Source of the DNA: Thermoanaerobaculales bacterium
GTDB taxonomy: Bacteria; Acidobacteriota; Thermoanaerobaculia; Thermoanaerobaculales; Sulfomarinibacteraceae
NCBI GenBank assembly: GCA_029287235.1
Contig: JARFRM010000040.1
Span: forward strand, 1-64,000
DNA length: 64,000 nt
Reading direction: 5' to 3'
Below, in pieces: positions 33,786 through 43,452 of the stretch (position 1 is its first letter; the number at the start of each line of letters is the position of its first letter). Both the position numbers and the translations under genes were made by a program. The notes beneath the pieces are model-generated. The model had not been told where the DNA came from and did no database searches. It saw nothing but the letters and a program-made list of their open reading frames with translations.

Positions 33786-35942
33786 CTAGAACCGATACCG
33801 CAGCGTCGCCCGCAGATTCCGCCCAGGCTCCGGCCTGTTGTTGTACGGCTCGTTGTAGAGCTCGTCGAAGAGGTTCTCCAGCGAGACGAGAATCCCGAGG
33901 CCGAACTTGAAGTCATATCCGCCGCGAAGATCGAAGACCGTGAAGGGTTCGGTACCGGATTCGAATCGCGGGTCGTCCGCGGGCAACCGGGTCTGCTTTC
34001 CAACGTACCGGAGATCGGCCTCGGCCCACCATGCCGTGCGCTGGTATCGAATGCCCGCGGTGACCTTCCAGGGCGGAATGGATGACAGCGGCTCGCCCGT
34101 CGTCTTGTTGTCGCCCTCGAGGTAGGCAAAGGTGCCGAAGACCGTCCACCACCTGGCGAAGATCCAATCCAGATCGAGTTCGACACCCCAGATCGTGGCC
34201 TTATCGATGTTGCGGAACTCGGAGCAATCCAACCCGGTGGCGGGATCGGGACACGTCCCGTCGGTGCGGCGGGGGTCGTCGGCATCGAGGAAGACGAACC
34301 CGATGAAGTCGGTGAGGTCGTTGTAGAAGAAGTTGAGCCCACCCGAGGCGCGGTCGTAGCGGACCTTCAACCCGGCCTCGTAGTTCCACGATGTCTCGGG
34401 GCTCAGGTTAGGATTCTGGAGGATCCACGTGTCGCCGGTACTTGCGGTGCCGGTGAACGATCGCTCCTGGACGTTCGGCGTGCGGAATCCGCGGGCGATG
34501 AGGCCCGTCAGATTGACATGATCGGTCAGGCTGTAGATCACACCGAGGTTGCCCGAAAGGGCCGAGTCGGTGGTATCGAGAGGTTCTCCGATGTATCGGT
34601 CGTCGTTCTCGTCGCTGTCGAATTTGAAGGAGTCACCGCGCAGGCCGACGTTGAAGGTCAGTTTCTCGCTCGCCGTGATGCGGTCTCCGATGTAAAGCCC
34701 GAGGCCTGTCTGCGTGCTGTCGGGCACCGCGACCGTGTCGTTGGGCGGGATCCACGGGAAATCAGGGAATTCGGTCAACGCTGTGTCGTGGAGATCGTCC
34801 TGGTAAAAGTCGAGACCGTAGGTCAGGTTGTTGATCCCGAAGGTCGAGATCCCCTGGGCGTTGAAGCCGAAGGTGGCGATCTCCGACCGGGTGTAGGAGT
34901 TCTGGGTGAAACCGGGGAACGCGAAGTTCCGGATGCTCTCCTTGTCGACGGTCTGATACCAGGCGCTCAGGCCGAGGTTCTCCAAGAAACCCATCGGGCC
35001 GGAATCCCACTTGGCCGCGAGCTTGTCGCGATCGAACTTGGGGAAGAGGATTTCGATGGGGCCCTCAAGGTCGAAGCCGGGAAAACCGATGTCCTCGGTC
35101 CGGACCACCTCGGCGTTGACCTTGAACACTCCCTGGTCGCCGGTCAGGATGCTGAAGCTGCCGTCCACCGCCGTCTGCTTCATGCCGCTGTTGGGCACGG
35201 TGTCGTCCTCGAGCGTATAGGCTGTGTAGCGGTCGTCCTCGTGCGCTCCGTCCGCAGCCTTGTAGTCGTTCACGTCCTGAATGACGCCGCCGATTTCGAA
35301 TCCCATCCGTTGTCCGGCTCCGCGCACCCGAACCTGGCCGTTCTGGGAGTCCGAAGCGGTGCCGTACTCATACGACACATTACCGTGCACCTTGAACTCC
35401 TCTGCTCCAAGATTCGGTTGACGGGTGATGATGTTGACGACACCGCCGATGGCGTCGGAGCCGTACTGGACCGCTGCCGGGCCACGCAGCACTTCGATCC
35501 GCTCGACCTCGCCGAGATTGACCAGCGCCGGCTGGATGCCGGCAAAGGTGGTCGACTCGCGGGCGTTGTTGAGCCGTTGGCCGTCGACCAGGATGAGCAC
35601 CCGGTTGGAACTCAGACCGCGGATGACAGGGATTCCTCGGAAGGGCCCCTCACCCTGGATTTCGACACCGGGGATCGTCTTGAAGAGATCGGCCATCTTC
35701 TCCGGCTGGAGCATTTCGATGTCCTCGCTCGTGATCACCGTGATCGGCGCGGGAACCTCGCTCGAGAGCTGCTCCTGCCGACCGGCCGTGACGACGATTT
35801 GATCTTCGAAAACACGGCCTTCTCTTTCAGACGCGACGGTTTCCTTCTCGTCCTCGGTCGATTCCGCTTCCTGCGCCAAGACCGGGCTCGCCAGCGGGAA
35901 CAACAAGCTGAACACAAAGATCGCACCGATCGTCTTTTTCAT
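33786..35942 (-). CDS. TonB-dependent receptor (BtuB/CirA-like)
   Basis: A 718-residue outer-membrane transporter starting at MKKTIGAIF (GGAGG upstream), signal peptide ending near SPVLA. TonB-box-like 'EDQIVVTAGRQEQ', plug with 'GIPVIRGLSSNRVLILVDGQ' and 'VERIEVLRGPAAVQYGSDAI', and a barrel with C-terminal 'NLRATLRYRF'. The plug is of the colicin I/vitamin B12/siderophore type. No transporter or regulator for a particular ligand is adjacent, so the substrate is open. Monocistronic with its own terminator. Confidence 0.88.
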   Translation of the reverse strand: MKKTIGAIFVFSLLFPLASPVLAQEAESTEDEKETVASEREGRVFEDQIVVTAGRQEQLSSEVPAPITVITSEDIEMLQPEKMADLFKTIPGVEIQGEGPFRGIPVIRGLSSNRVLILVDGQRLNNARESTTFAGIQPALVNLGEVERIEVLRGPAAVQYGSDAIGGVVNIITRQPNLGAEEFKVHGNVSYEYGTASDSQNGQVRVRGAGQRMGFEIGGVIQDVNDYKAADGAHEDDRYTAYTLEDDTVPNSGMKQTAVDGSFSILTGDQGVFKVNAEVVRTEDIGFPGFDLEGPIEILFPKFDRDKLAAKWDSGPMGFLENLGLSAWYQTVDKESIRNFAFPGFTQNSYTRSEIATFGFNAQGISTFGINNLTYGLDFYQDDLHDTALTEFPDFPWIPPNDTVAVPDSTQTGLGLYIGDRITASEKLTFNVGLRGDSFKFDSDENDDRYIGEPLDTTDSALSGNLGVIYSLTDHVNLTGLIARGFRTPNVQERSFTGTASTGDTWILQNPNLSPETSWNYEAGLKVRYDRASGGLNFFYNDLTDFIGFVFLDADDPRRTDGTCPDPATGLDCSEFRNIDKATIWGVELDLDWIFARWWTVFGTFAYLEGDNKTTGEPLSSIPPWKVTAGIRYQRTAWWAEADLRYVGKQTRLPADDPRFESGTEPFTVFDLRGGYDFKFGLGILVSLENLFDELYNEPYNNRPEPGRNLRATLRYRF

Positions 35943-36278
35943 CGAAAACCTCCAGAACTGCGCTGCGAATGAATCGCAGCTTGATTCATGACCAGATCCT
36001 AACTCGAATAAACCCTTGACCGCGGGAGTTTTACGCTGCGATGACAGTTCCAACTGATTCTGATGGGCTCATGCGCGACACACCGCAAAGGGATGTCGCT
36101 TGAGCCTCATGCATAATCCAGAGATGTCGCGGGCGGGGATCAACCGCGCCCCCTGCGTTTCTTATTGTAGTGTAGGGGTTTATCCCCTCCCGACCTGATC
36201 GCGATCCGGGTGACCGACCCTCGATGTCACCTGCAGGAGGCTCACTCGAAATCGATCGCCCGGTGTTACCCTCCAGGC
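35943..36278. other. Divergent intergenic region
   Basis: About 335 bases between divergent genes. It carries the 5' regions of the TonB receptor and the methyltransferase and, at ~36125-36200, GGGCGGGGAT / GGGGTTTATCCCC-type palindromes like the hairpin at 6185. No Fur-box-like palindrome was recognised. Confidence 0.5.
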
Positions 36279-37058
36279 ATGGACCTCGACGACCCCAAGG
36301 TCTTTGCTCTCTTCCTCGAGATCTACGGGACCCTACCCAGGGCGGGGCCGGGAAGCAGGGAGGACACCCTCCGAGCCCTCGCAATGGTTCCCGGCGATCC
36401 GCCTGCGACGGTGCTCGATCTCGGATGCGGACCGGGCGCCCAGACACTGGTCCTCGCCGAAGCTCTGCCTTCGGCCTCCATCATCGCCATGGATCTGACG
36501 CCGCAGATGGTCGCCGAGGCCGGTCGACGCTGCGCCGAGGCCGGACTCGGCGAGCGCGTGCAGGTGAGGCGGGGAGACATGCTGGGGCCCGTTGCACCGC
36601 CCGCGAGCCAGGATCTCGTCTGGTGTGAGGGCGCCATCTACTTCGCCGGGATCGAGAACGCGCTTCGGACCTGGAAACCGCTCCTGACACCCGACGGCAC
36701 GGTGGCATTCACCGAGCCCATCTGGCTCCAGCCCTCGCCGCCCGAGGATCTCGTGAATTGGTGGCGCGACGAGTACTCCGCCATGACCGACGAAGACGGT
36801 GTCCGAGCCGTCATCCGTTCCGCGGGCTTCGACACCATCGGTTTTTTCGCTCTCCCGGCCGTTTCCTGGTGGAACGAGTACTACGGACCCATGGAAGAAC
36901 GGGTTTCTCAGTTTCTCGAGGCGCACCCGAGCGACCCGCTCGCGGCGGAGATTGCCGGTGAAGCGACACGGGAGATCGAGACCTTCCGGTCTCACTCGGA
37001 GTTCTACAGCTACGGGTTCTTTGTGGTGCGGCCGGGACCATCAACACGACGTACGTAA
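36279..37058 (+). CDS. Class I SAM-dependent methyltransferase
   Basis: A 259-residue methyltransferase of the Methyltransf_11/25 type. SAM-binding motif I 'TVLDLGCGPGAQTLVLA', motif II acidic 'IIAMDLTPQMV', then 'QVRRGDMLG' and 'LVWCEGAIYFAG'. Start ATG 36279 (MDLDDPK). C-terminal half has many aromatic residues and may define the substrate, which is unknown. A broken SnoaL-like gene follows after 13 bases. Confidence 0.82.
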   Translation: MDLDDPKVFALFLEIYGTLPRAGPGSREDTLRALAMVPGDPPATVLDLGCGPGAQTLVLAEALPSASIIAMDLTPQMVAEAGRRCAEAGLGERVQVRRGDMLGPVAPPASQDLVWCEGAIYFAGIENALRTWKPLLTPDGTVAFTEPIWLQPSPPEDLVNWWRDEYSAMTDEDGVRAVIRSAGFDTIGFFALPAVSWWNEYYGPMEERVSQFLEAHPSDPLAAEIAGEATREIETFRSHSEFYSYGFFVVRPGPSTRRT

Positions 37059-37071
37059 GAAGGGACGGCTC

Positions 37072-37296
37072 ATGTCTCGGAGGTTCACCTTAGTCTTCCT
37101 CTTCCTCGGGGTCGCGACAGGCGTCGGTTTCAGTGAGGAGGTAACCCCCGAAGGCCGCGCGGTGGATGCCGCCCTCACCTCGTTCCACGCGGCCGCCGCC
37201 TAAGCCGACGGCGAGCTGTACTTCAGTCTCCTGGCCGAAGACATGACCTACATCGGCACTGAAATATCCCATCTCACTGATACCATTGCCATATGA
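37072..37296 (+). pseudogene. Broken SnoaL/DUF4440-like exported protein
   Basis: ATG 37072 starts a signal peptide (MSRRFTLVFLFLGVATGVGF) followed by 'ALTSFHAAAA', then an in-frame TAA at 37201. Reading on in the same frame gives 'ADGELYFSLLAEDMTYIGTE', which continues the SnoaL/DUF4440 pattern ('xxFHxAAAxADxxxYFxxxAxDxxxIGT'). The frame then runs into unrelated codons and ends at TGA 37294, overlapping the next gene. So the gene has both a nonsense mutation and a lost 3' half. Confidence 0.7.
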
Positions 37297-38816
37297 TCTT
37301 GTCCGACGACGCCATCGAACGCATCGCGTCGAGCAGCGAGGGAAGCCTCGAAGAGGTGCCTTTCGCGGTGCTGCTCTATGCGTTGGCCAAAACCGGATGC
37401 AGCACGACTCTGGCGATTTCACGTCAAGCCCTCGTCAAGGAGATCGTGGTCGAACGCGGCGCTCCCGTCCAGTGCAGATCGAACCTGGCCCACGAAACTC
37501 TCAGCCGCTTCATGCAGAGCGGTGGACTCCTCGACGAGGCCACAGCCAACGAGTGCTTCGCCGAATCCTGCTCGCGAGGGGTGCTTTTCGGGGACGTATT
37601 GATCAGCAGGGGTCTCATCACCGCAGAGGATCTCCGAAAGGTGCTGCAGAAGAATCTCGCCAAAAAGCTCCTGGACGGTTTTTCATGGCTTCAGGGAAGC
37701 TACCGATTGTCCGACACGCCCATCCAGGTCTCCTCCGCACTCAAAGTCAACCTCGCTCAGCTCATCGTCTTCGGGGTCACCCGTTTTTCCACCCAACAGC
37801 AGGTGGATTCGTCCATCGGGCCCCTGATCGGTAAATTTCTCACCCTGAACCCGGCGCCGATCTTCGCCCTCGACGACATCAAGATGAGCCCTCGCCAACG
37901 CTCGGTCTTCGATGCCCTCGGAACCGGGGCCGCACGGATTGACGAGCTCGCCTCGACCACCGGAATCCCCTTCGAAGACCTCACTCGAATCCTCTACGCC
38001 TTCGGTCTGATCGGCGCCGTCACGACCGCCGACCGCCCGCCGGCCGAGAAACCCGCCGCCAGAGAAAAACCCCCTGCCAGGCCTGCCACGACCCCAGCGC
38101 GTGAGAACCCCGAGGCCGAAACCCCACCTGTCGACAGCCGCCGAGACGAGCTCATGGAGATGGTGCTCAACTTCCGTCGTAGGGACCCCTTCGACCTGCT
38201 TTCGGTCAACCCCGACGGCTTCGGCCACGAGGCCCACGATCGTTTCCTCGCCTTTGCAGAGAGGTTCGCGCCGTGGACCTTCCCCGACGAACTCTCCGAT
38301 GATGCGAGCCGGGTCTTTCTCGCCGGCGCCCGAGCCTACGGCGAGCTCGTCAACCCCGAACGGAGGCAGGCCCTGCTTGATCGGCGGCGCAGCCCCGATC
38401 AGAAGCGTCCAAGCGGCGCCACCAACGGCTTCCGGATCGAAACCGACACTCTCGATCCCGAGGTCCAGTTCCGCGTGGGCCGGGCCCTGATGGCCGAAGG
38501 CGACTACCGAGGCGCCCTCGAGCAATTCGGCTATGCGTCGGATCTCGATCCCCAGAACGGGGACTACCGCGCCGAGCTCGCCTACTGCCGCTATCTCTAC
38601 AACCCGCAGACAGGTGGTCCCCTGGCCATTTCCGAACTCGAGAAGGCGCTTCGAATCGACCCGAACAGCGGGCTGGCCCACTTCTATCAGGGGGAGGTCC
38701 TCCGCGAGCTGGGTCTCATCGACGAGGCAAGAAGAGCTTATCGACACGCGATCAAGCCCATGGCACCCGATCGTCGTCCCATCGATGCCCTCCAAAGCCT
38801 TCCACGAGAAAGCTAG
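37293..38816 (+). CDS. DUF4388 (PatA-like) protein with J-like and TPR regions
   Basis: A 507-residue cytoplasmic protein. Residues 1-100 fit DUF4388/PatA ('FAVLLYALAKTGCSTTLAIS', 'IVVERGAPVQCRSNL'), ~100-260 a helical region with a winged-helix-like end, ~255-285 a proline/alanine linker, ~290-370 a segment with J-domain-like spacing ('DPFDLLSVNPDGFG' ... 'RAYGELVNPERRQALLDRR'), and ~385-495 TPR-like helices ('AEGDYRGALEQFGYASDLDP', 'IDPNSGLAHFYQGEVL'). Such proteins in myxobacteria and acidobacteria are tied to gliding, polarity or type IV pili, usually by annotation only. It is not recognisably linked to its neighbours. Confidence 0.75.
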   Translation: MILSDDAIERIASSSEGSLEEVPFAVLLYALAKTGCSTTLAISRQALVKEIVVERGAPVQCRSNLAHETLSRFMQSGGLLDEATANECFAESCSRGVLFGDVLISRGLITAEDLRKVLQKNLAKKLLDGFSWLQGSYRLSDTPIQVSSALKVNLAQLIVFGVTRFSTQQQVDSSIGPLIGKFLTLNPAPIFALDDIKMSPRQRSVFDALGTGAARIDELASTTGIPFEDLTRILYAFGLIGAVTTADRPPAEKPAAREKPPARPATTPARENPEAETPPVDSRRDELMEMVLNFRRRDPFDLLSVNPDGFGHEAHDRFLAFAERFAPWTFPDELSDDASRVFLAGARAYGELVNPERRQALLDRRRSPDQKRPSGATNGFRIETDTLDPEVQFRVGRALMAEGDYRGALEQFGYASDLDPQNGDYRAELAYCRYLYNPQTGGPLAISELEKALRIDPNSGLAHFYQGEVLRELGLIDEARRAYRHAIKPMAPDRRPIDALQSLPRES

Positions 38817-39044
38817 TTCTCGCTCGGAAACGGTGCGTGGGCGTCAATCTCGGCGTCAGACAGCGGATGGTCCTGTCCGCATCGGGAAGAGACGAAAAGG
38901 TTGCGCGCTGAGAGACTTCTTCGGTAGTCTCTTCGAGCTGAGCCATGTCTCACAAACCCGACGAGAGTCGGGCACGACAAGAAGAGACCCGCCGATTCAC
39001 GCGTCCGAGTTCTGTCCGGTCACCGGAAAGGAACCCATCAAGCC

Positions 39045-41282
39045 TTGAGAAAGTCCCTCTTCCCATCGTTCCACAAGCTCTCGGTCCAGGAGAGGGTCCG
39101 CTCAGTCCGGGACCGAGGCCTGCTTTCGTCTCAGGACACCAAGGCTCTGCTCAATGGCGACACGGTGCTCGATGTCAACGACGCCGACAACATGATCGAG
39201 AACGTCATCGGCGTCATGGGGCTGCCCGTGGGCCTCGGCGTCAACTTTCTGATCAACGGCAAGGACTACGTCGTGCCGCTCGTCGTGGAGGAACCCTCCA
39301 TCGTTGCCGCCCTCAGTTTTGCCGCGAAGACCGCCCGCACCGCCGGTGGCTTTTCGACCTCGAGTGACGAACCCATTCTCATCGGCCAGATCCAGCTTGT
39401 TGACGTGCCGAATTCGAGCAAGGCGAGACAGGTCCTCGAGCGGCGCAAGGAGGAGGTCCTCAACCTGGCCAACAGCCTCCATCCGCGCATGGTGGCCCGC
39501 GGCGGCGGCGCCATCGACCTCGAGGTCATCCTGCACCCGGCGACCAACGCCTCGATCGAGATGCTCATCATCCATCTCCTGGTCGACACACGCAACGCCA
39601 TGGGGGCCAATCTGGTCAACACGATGTGTGAAGGCGTGGCGTCCTTCCTCGAAAGCCTGACCGGCGGCAAGGTCTTCCTGCGGATCCTGTCGAACCTCGC
39701 CGACCGGTCGCTGGTCCGGGCCAAGGTCGAGATTCCCGTCGAGGAGCTGGCCAGCAACGGCTTCGACGGAGAACAGGTGCGCAACGGGATCATCATCGCG
39801 AGCCAGTTCGCCTCCGTCGACTCCTACCGCGCCGCGACCCACAACAAGGGCATCATGAACGGAGTCGACGCAGTGGCTCTCGCCACCGGCAACGACTGGC
39901 GCGCCGTTGAAGCCGGCGTCCACGCCTTCGCCGCACGCGGTACCCACTACACCTCGCTGTCCCGCTGGACAAAGAACGAGGCGGGCGCGTTGATCGGCGA
40001 GATCGAGCTTCCCCTGCGGGTCGGCATCGTCGGCGGTCCGCTCCAGTCGAACCCCTCGGTGGCCATGAACCTGCGCCTGTCCGGGGTGTCGTCGTCCCGC
40101 GAACTCGCCGAGGTCATGGCGGCTGTCGGACTCGCCCAGAACCTCTCCGCCCTCCGCGCCCTCGTCACCGAAGGCATCCAACGCGGCCACATGACCCTGC
40201 ATGCGCGCAGCGTTGCCACCGCCGCCGGCGCGACGCCCGAGATCTTCGACTCCGTCGTTGAGCGGCTCGTGGAGTCGGGCGAAATCAAGGTCTGGAAGGC
40301 CGAGGAGATCATCGATCAGGTCAAGGTCGCGGCAGGTCGTTCCCTCGGCCACGACGAGCGCGAACAGCTGTCCGCCGGCCACGGTAAGATCATCCTCTTC
40401 GGCGAGCATGCCGTGGTCTACGGTAGTCGTGCCATCGCCGCTCCGGTTCCCCTGGCGGTCCGGGCGCGGGTGGTGGACGAGGACGAGGGTGTCTGGCTCG
40501 TCGTCCCACGTTGGGGCGTCGAGCAAAGGCTGCGGATGGACCCCTCGAAACAGCGATCCTTCGAGGTACCGGCAGCCTTGGTGCTGCGGGAGCTCAGCCT
40601 TACCGACCGCTCCATGCGGATCGAGGTCTTCTCCGAAATGCCCCGTGCAATGGGTCTCGGCGGCTCGGCGGCGGTGGCGGTGGCTATCATCCGAGCCATC
40701 GACCGACACTTCCTTCTGGATCTCTCAGACGATGAGGTCAACAATCTCGCCTATCAGTGCGAGTGCGTCGCCCATGGAACCCCGTCCGGGATCGACAACA
40801 CCGTCGCCACCTTCGGCCAACCGCTGGTCTACCGCAAGGGCGACCCGCCGGAGATCCACTCGCTGAAATTTCCACAGCCCCTCACCTTCGTCATCGGTCT
40901 GACCGGAATCGAGAGTCTGACGGCCAAGATGGTAGCTCGCGTCCGCGACGGGCGCCGGCGAAACCGCGATGTCTACGACACTATGTTCAAGGGCATCGAT
41001 GCGGTCTCCGGTCAGGCGCTCGAAGCCATCAAACAATTTGATCTCGAGCGCCTCGGTGAGCTCATGAACGTTTGCCAGGGTCTCCTCAACGGGCTCCAAG
41101 TTTCGAGCTGGGAGCTCGAGGAGCTGATCCAGATCGCCCGTGAGAGCGGCGCCCTCGGTGCCAAGCTCACCGGCGGCGGCGGCGGCGGCTCCATGATCGC
41201 GCTCTGCCCCGACAATTCGGAGGAGGTCATGGACGCCATGAAGGACGCGGGATATCAGGCGATGGAAGTGTGCATCGGCTAG
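39045..41282 (+). CDS. Class II HMG-CoA reductase fused to mevalonate kinase, copy 1
   Basis: A 745-residue two-domain enzyme. Residues ~1-430 are a class II HMG-CoA reductase: catalytic Glu in 'ENVIGVMGLPVGLGVNF', cofactor loop 'NAMGANLVNTMCEGVA', Lys in 'THNKGIMNG', Asp in 'ATGNDWRAVE', His in 'GHMTLHARSVA'. Residues ~445-745 are a GHMP-family mevalonate kinase: 'GKIILFGEHAVVYGSRAIAA', 'AMGLGGSAAVAVAIIRAI', catalytic Asp in 'HGTPSGIDNTVATFG', and 'GAKLTGGGGGGSMIA'. It would turn HMG-CoA into mevalonate and then mevalonate phosphate. The start is TTG 39045, as in copy 2. It stands alone, unlike copy 2, which is in the hopanoid operon. Confidence 0.9.
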   Translation: MRKSLFPSFHKLSVQERVRSVRDRGLLSSQDTKALLNGDTVLDVNDADNMIENVIGVMGLPVGLGVNFLINGKDYVVPLVVEEPSIVAALSFAAKTARTAGGFSTSSDEPILIGQIQLVDVPNSSKARQVLERRKEEVLNLANSLHPRMVARGGGAIDLEVILHPATNASIEMLIIHLLVDTRNAMGANLVNTMCEGVASFLESLTGGKVFLRILSNLADRSLVRAKVEIPVEELASNGFDGEQVRNGIIIASQFASVDSYRAATHNKGIMNGVDAVALATGNDWRAVEAGVHAFAARGTHYTSLSRWTKNEAGALIGEIELPLRVGIVGGPLQSNPSVAMNLRLSGVSSSRELAEVMAAVGLAQNLSALRALVTEGIQRGHMTLHARSVATAAGATPEIFDSVVERLVESGEIKVWKAEEIIDQVKVAAGRSLGHDEREQLSAGHGKIILFGEHAVVYGSRAIAAPVPLAVRARVVDEDEGVWLVVPRWGVEQRLRMDPSKQRSFEVPAALVLRELSLTDRSMRIEVFSEMPRAMGLGGSAAVAVAIIRAIDRHFLLDLSDDEVNNLAYQCECVAHGTPSGIDNTVATFGQPLVYRKGDPPEIHSLKFPQPLTFVIGLTGIESLTAKMVARVRDGRRRNRDVYDTMFKGIDAVSGQALEAIKQFDLERLGELMNVCQGLLNGLQVSSWELEELIQIARESGALGAKLTGGGGGGSMIALCPDNSEEVMDAMKDAGYQAMEVCIG

Positions 41283-41404
41283 GAGCTTGCACGGGTGAGG
41301 TTCCCTCTCGCCTTTGGGATTGAGATCGGGAGTCAGCATCGTTTCGGGGGACACGATATTCTAGTCTCACCCAGAGAAGAACGTCCAATCGGAGGGAGCC
41401 CGAC

Positions 41405-42589
41405 ATGTCCCGGATTCGAGAGCACCACCGCCTCCTCGTCATGATCGGCCTCGTCACATCAGTGCAGATCGGAGCCTTGATGGTCGGCACATCGGTCTCC
41501 GCACAGACCGCCGAAGGTTGGGAGATCGAGTTCACGGGCGGGTTCGGGGATCTCACCACCGCCATGATCTGGAGCCTGGCGGAGTTCGACGGCAGTCTCT
41601 ACGCGGGCACCCATTCCGTCGGCGGTTGCAGGGTTCTCGCGCGAGGCACCTACCCGTCTCGGAGCGCCTGGGGCGTCCTCGTCTCAGACGGATGGGGCGA
41701 TGCCTCCAACCTCGCCGCCACCAGCATGGAGGAGTTCACCTACACCCTCGTCAATCCCATCACAGCCCTCTATGTGGGAACCCTCAACCACACTGACGGC
41801 GGCGAAATCTGGCAGTACAACCAGGGCGTCTGGTACCCGTTCAACGCCGCGGGTTTCGGCGACAGCAGCAACTACATGATAACCGATTTGGAGGCATTCG
41901 CCGACAAGCTCTTCGCCGGCACCGCCAACTCCACCACCGGCGCCGAGATCTGGAATTTCTCGGGAATCACGTGGTACTCAGCCATGACGGGCGGATTCGG
42001 AAACTCGGCGAACAGCCGGATTTCGTCGTTGGAGACGTTCAACGGCAAGCTCTACGCCTCGACCTTGGAGCCGGGCGGCGGCGAGATCTGGGAGAGCCCT
42101 GACGGTTTCAACTGGTCGCGAGCGATTCCCGATGGTCTTCTCGACGATAGCGGCAGCATCGGTGTGAATGCCCTCGCCTCAGCCGGGGGAGCGCTCTACG
42201 CGCTGGTCGACGGCTTGAACGGTCTTCGCGTCTGGCAAATCGCCCCCGGCACGCCGATCCAGGTCAGCACGAGCGGATTCGGCGACAGTCTCAATGACAC
42301 CAATGGAACAATGGTCTCCTTTGGTGACGAGCTCTACGTCGGAACCCAGAACATGGCGACCGGAGCCCAGATATGGAGACTCCGGGGTGGGACCTGGACC
42401 AAGGAGAACACCAACGGTTTCATCGACAGCTACAACTCCGTCGCGTTGGCGATGGCGGTGTTCGACGACAGACTCGTGGTGGGAACAATCAACACCGCCG
42501 AAGGCGCAGAGCTTTGGCGGCTCCCGGTGATTCTCGCCGATGGCTTCGAAAGCGGAGGATTCCAGGGGTGGTATCTGGCGGCGCCCTGA
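41405..42589 (+). CDS. Secreted propeller-like protein with C-terminal DGFESGGFQGW tail
   Basis: A 394-residue exported protein with a long signal peptide (to about TSVSAQ). It contains repeats of ~55 residues of the form 'GGFGDxxNxxIxxLExFxxxLYAGTxNxTxGAEIW', a pattern like the hypothetical propellers annotated in Acidobacteria and Deltaproteobacteria. It ends in ILADGFESGGFQGWYLAAP, the most divergent member of the shared tail. It is placed between an HMGR-MVK fusion and a potassium channel with no functional link visible. Confidence 0.8.
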   Translation: MSRIREHHRLLVMIGLVTSVQIGALMVGTSVSAQTAEGWEIEFTGGFGDLTTAMIWSLAEFDGSLYAGTHSVGGCRVLARGTYPSRSAWGVLVSDGWGDASNLAATSMEEFTYTLVNPITALYVGTLNHTDGGEIWQYNQGVWYPFNAAGFGDSSNYMITDLEAFADKLFAGTANSTTGAEIWNFSGITWYSAMTGGFGNSANSRISSLETFNGKLYASTLEPGGGEIWESPDGFNWSRAIPDGLLDDSGSIGVNALASAGGALYALVDGLNGLRVWQIAPGTPIQVSTSGFGDSLNDTNGTMVSFGDELYVGTQNMATGAQIWRLRGGTWTKENTNGFIDSYNSVALAMAVFDDRLVVGTINTAEGAELWRLPVILADGFESGGFQGWYLAAP

Positions 42590-42632
42590 AGAGAACCCGA
42601 GCGGCCATCTCCTGCTAAACTTTTTCTGAACG

Positions 42633-43445
42633 ATGAGCAGCAACTCACAGCGACTCCGTGAGCGCTTGCACGAAATCATCTTCGGCGCCGACACGCCATT
42701 GGGGAAAGCCTTCGATGTCGGGCTGCTGATGCTCATCATCGCCAGCGTGCTCGCGGTGATCCTCGAGAGCGTCTCGTGGATCAGCGAAGACTACGGGCCA
42801 GTTCTGCGGGCCTTCGAATGGGTCGTGACGCTGTCGTTCCTCGGTGAGTACATCCTCAGGCTCTACTGTGTCGACAAGCCGTGGCGATACGCCCGCAGCT
42901 TCTACGGCATCGTCGATCTGCTGGCCATCCTGCCCACCTTTCTCAGCCTTCTCTTTCCCGGTGCCCAGTCGTTGCTGGTCATCCGGGGCCTTCGCCTCCT
43001 GCGGGTCTTTCGAGTCCTCAAGCTCGTCCACTTCGTCGGCGAGGCGAGCCAGCTCCGGGTCGCTCTCCAGGCCAGCCTCCGCAAGATCATCGTCTTCCTC
43101 GGCGCCGTGCTGGCCATCGTGATCATCGTCGGTTCGGCCATGTACCTCATCGAGGGCGAGGAGCACGGCTTTGACAATATTCCGCTCTCCATTTACTGGG
43201 CCATCGTGACCATGACCACCGTCGGCTACGGCGACATGTCCCCCGAGACTCCGCTCGGTAAGATGCTGGCCTCGGTCATCATGATCCTCGGCTACGGCAT
43301 CATCGCGGTCCCGACCGGAATCGTCTCGGTCGAGCTCGCCGGGGCTGCTCGGATGACGGTCACCGGTCGCGCCTGCCCCGGCTGCGGCGCCCACGGCCAC
43401 GACGCCGACGCCAGGCACTGCAAGTTCTGTGGGGACGAGCTCTAG
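42633..43445 (+). CDS. Voltage-gated-type potassium channel with C-terminal zinc ribbon
   Basis: A 270-residue membrane protein. Six transmembrane segments with an S4-like arginine run ('RGLRLLRVFRVLKLVHF') and the K+ selectivity filter 'TTVGYGDMSP' before S6. After S6 there is a short zinc ribbon, CPGC...CKFC, of the type added to some bacterial Kv-like channels. It would carry potassium; gating is inferred from S4. Monocistronic. Confidence 0.88.
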   Translation: MSSNSQRLRERLHEIIFGADTPLGKAFDVGLLMLIIASVLAVILESVSWISEDYGPVLRAFEWVVTLSFLGEYILRLYCVDKPWRYARSFYGIVDLLAILPTFLSLLFPGAQSLLVIRGLRLLRVFRVLKLVHFVGEASQLRVALQASLRKIIVFLGAVLAIVIIVGSAMYLIEGEEHGFDNIPLSIYWAIVTMTTVGYGDMSPETPLGKMLASVIMILGYGIIAVPTGIVSVELAGAARMTVTGRACPGCGAHGHDADARHCKFCGDEL

Positions 43446-43452
43446 CCCGAAA

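Noticed and set aside
34518-35972. 484-residue plus-strand ORF
   Set aside because: Shadow of the minus-strand TonB receptor.
39102-40709. 535-residue minus-strand ORF (and its counterpart at 49151-50392)
   Set aside because: Antisense shadows of the two HMGR-MVK fusions; they look similar only because the sense genes are paralogues.
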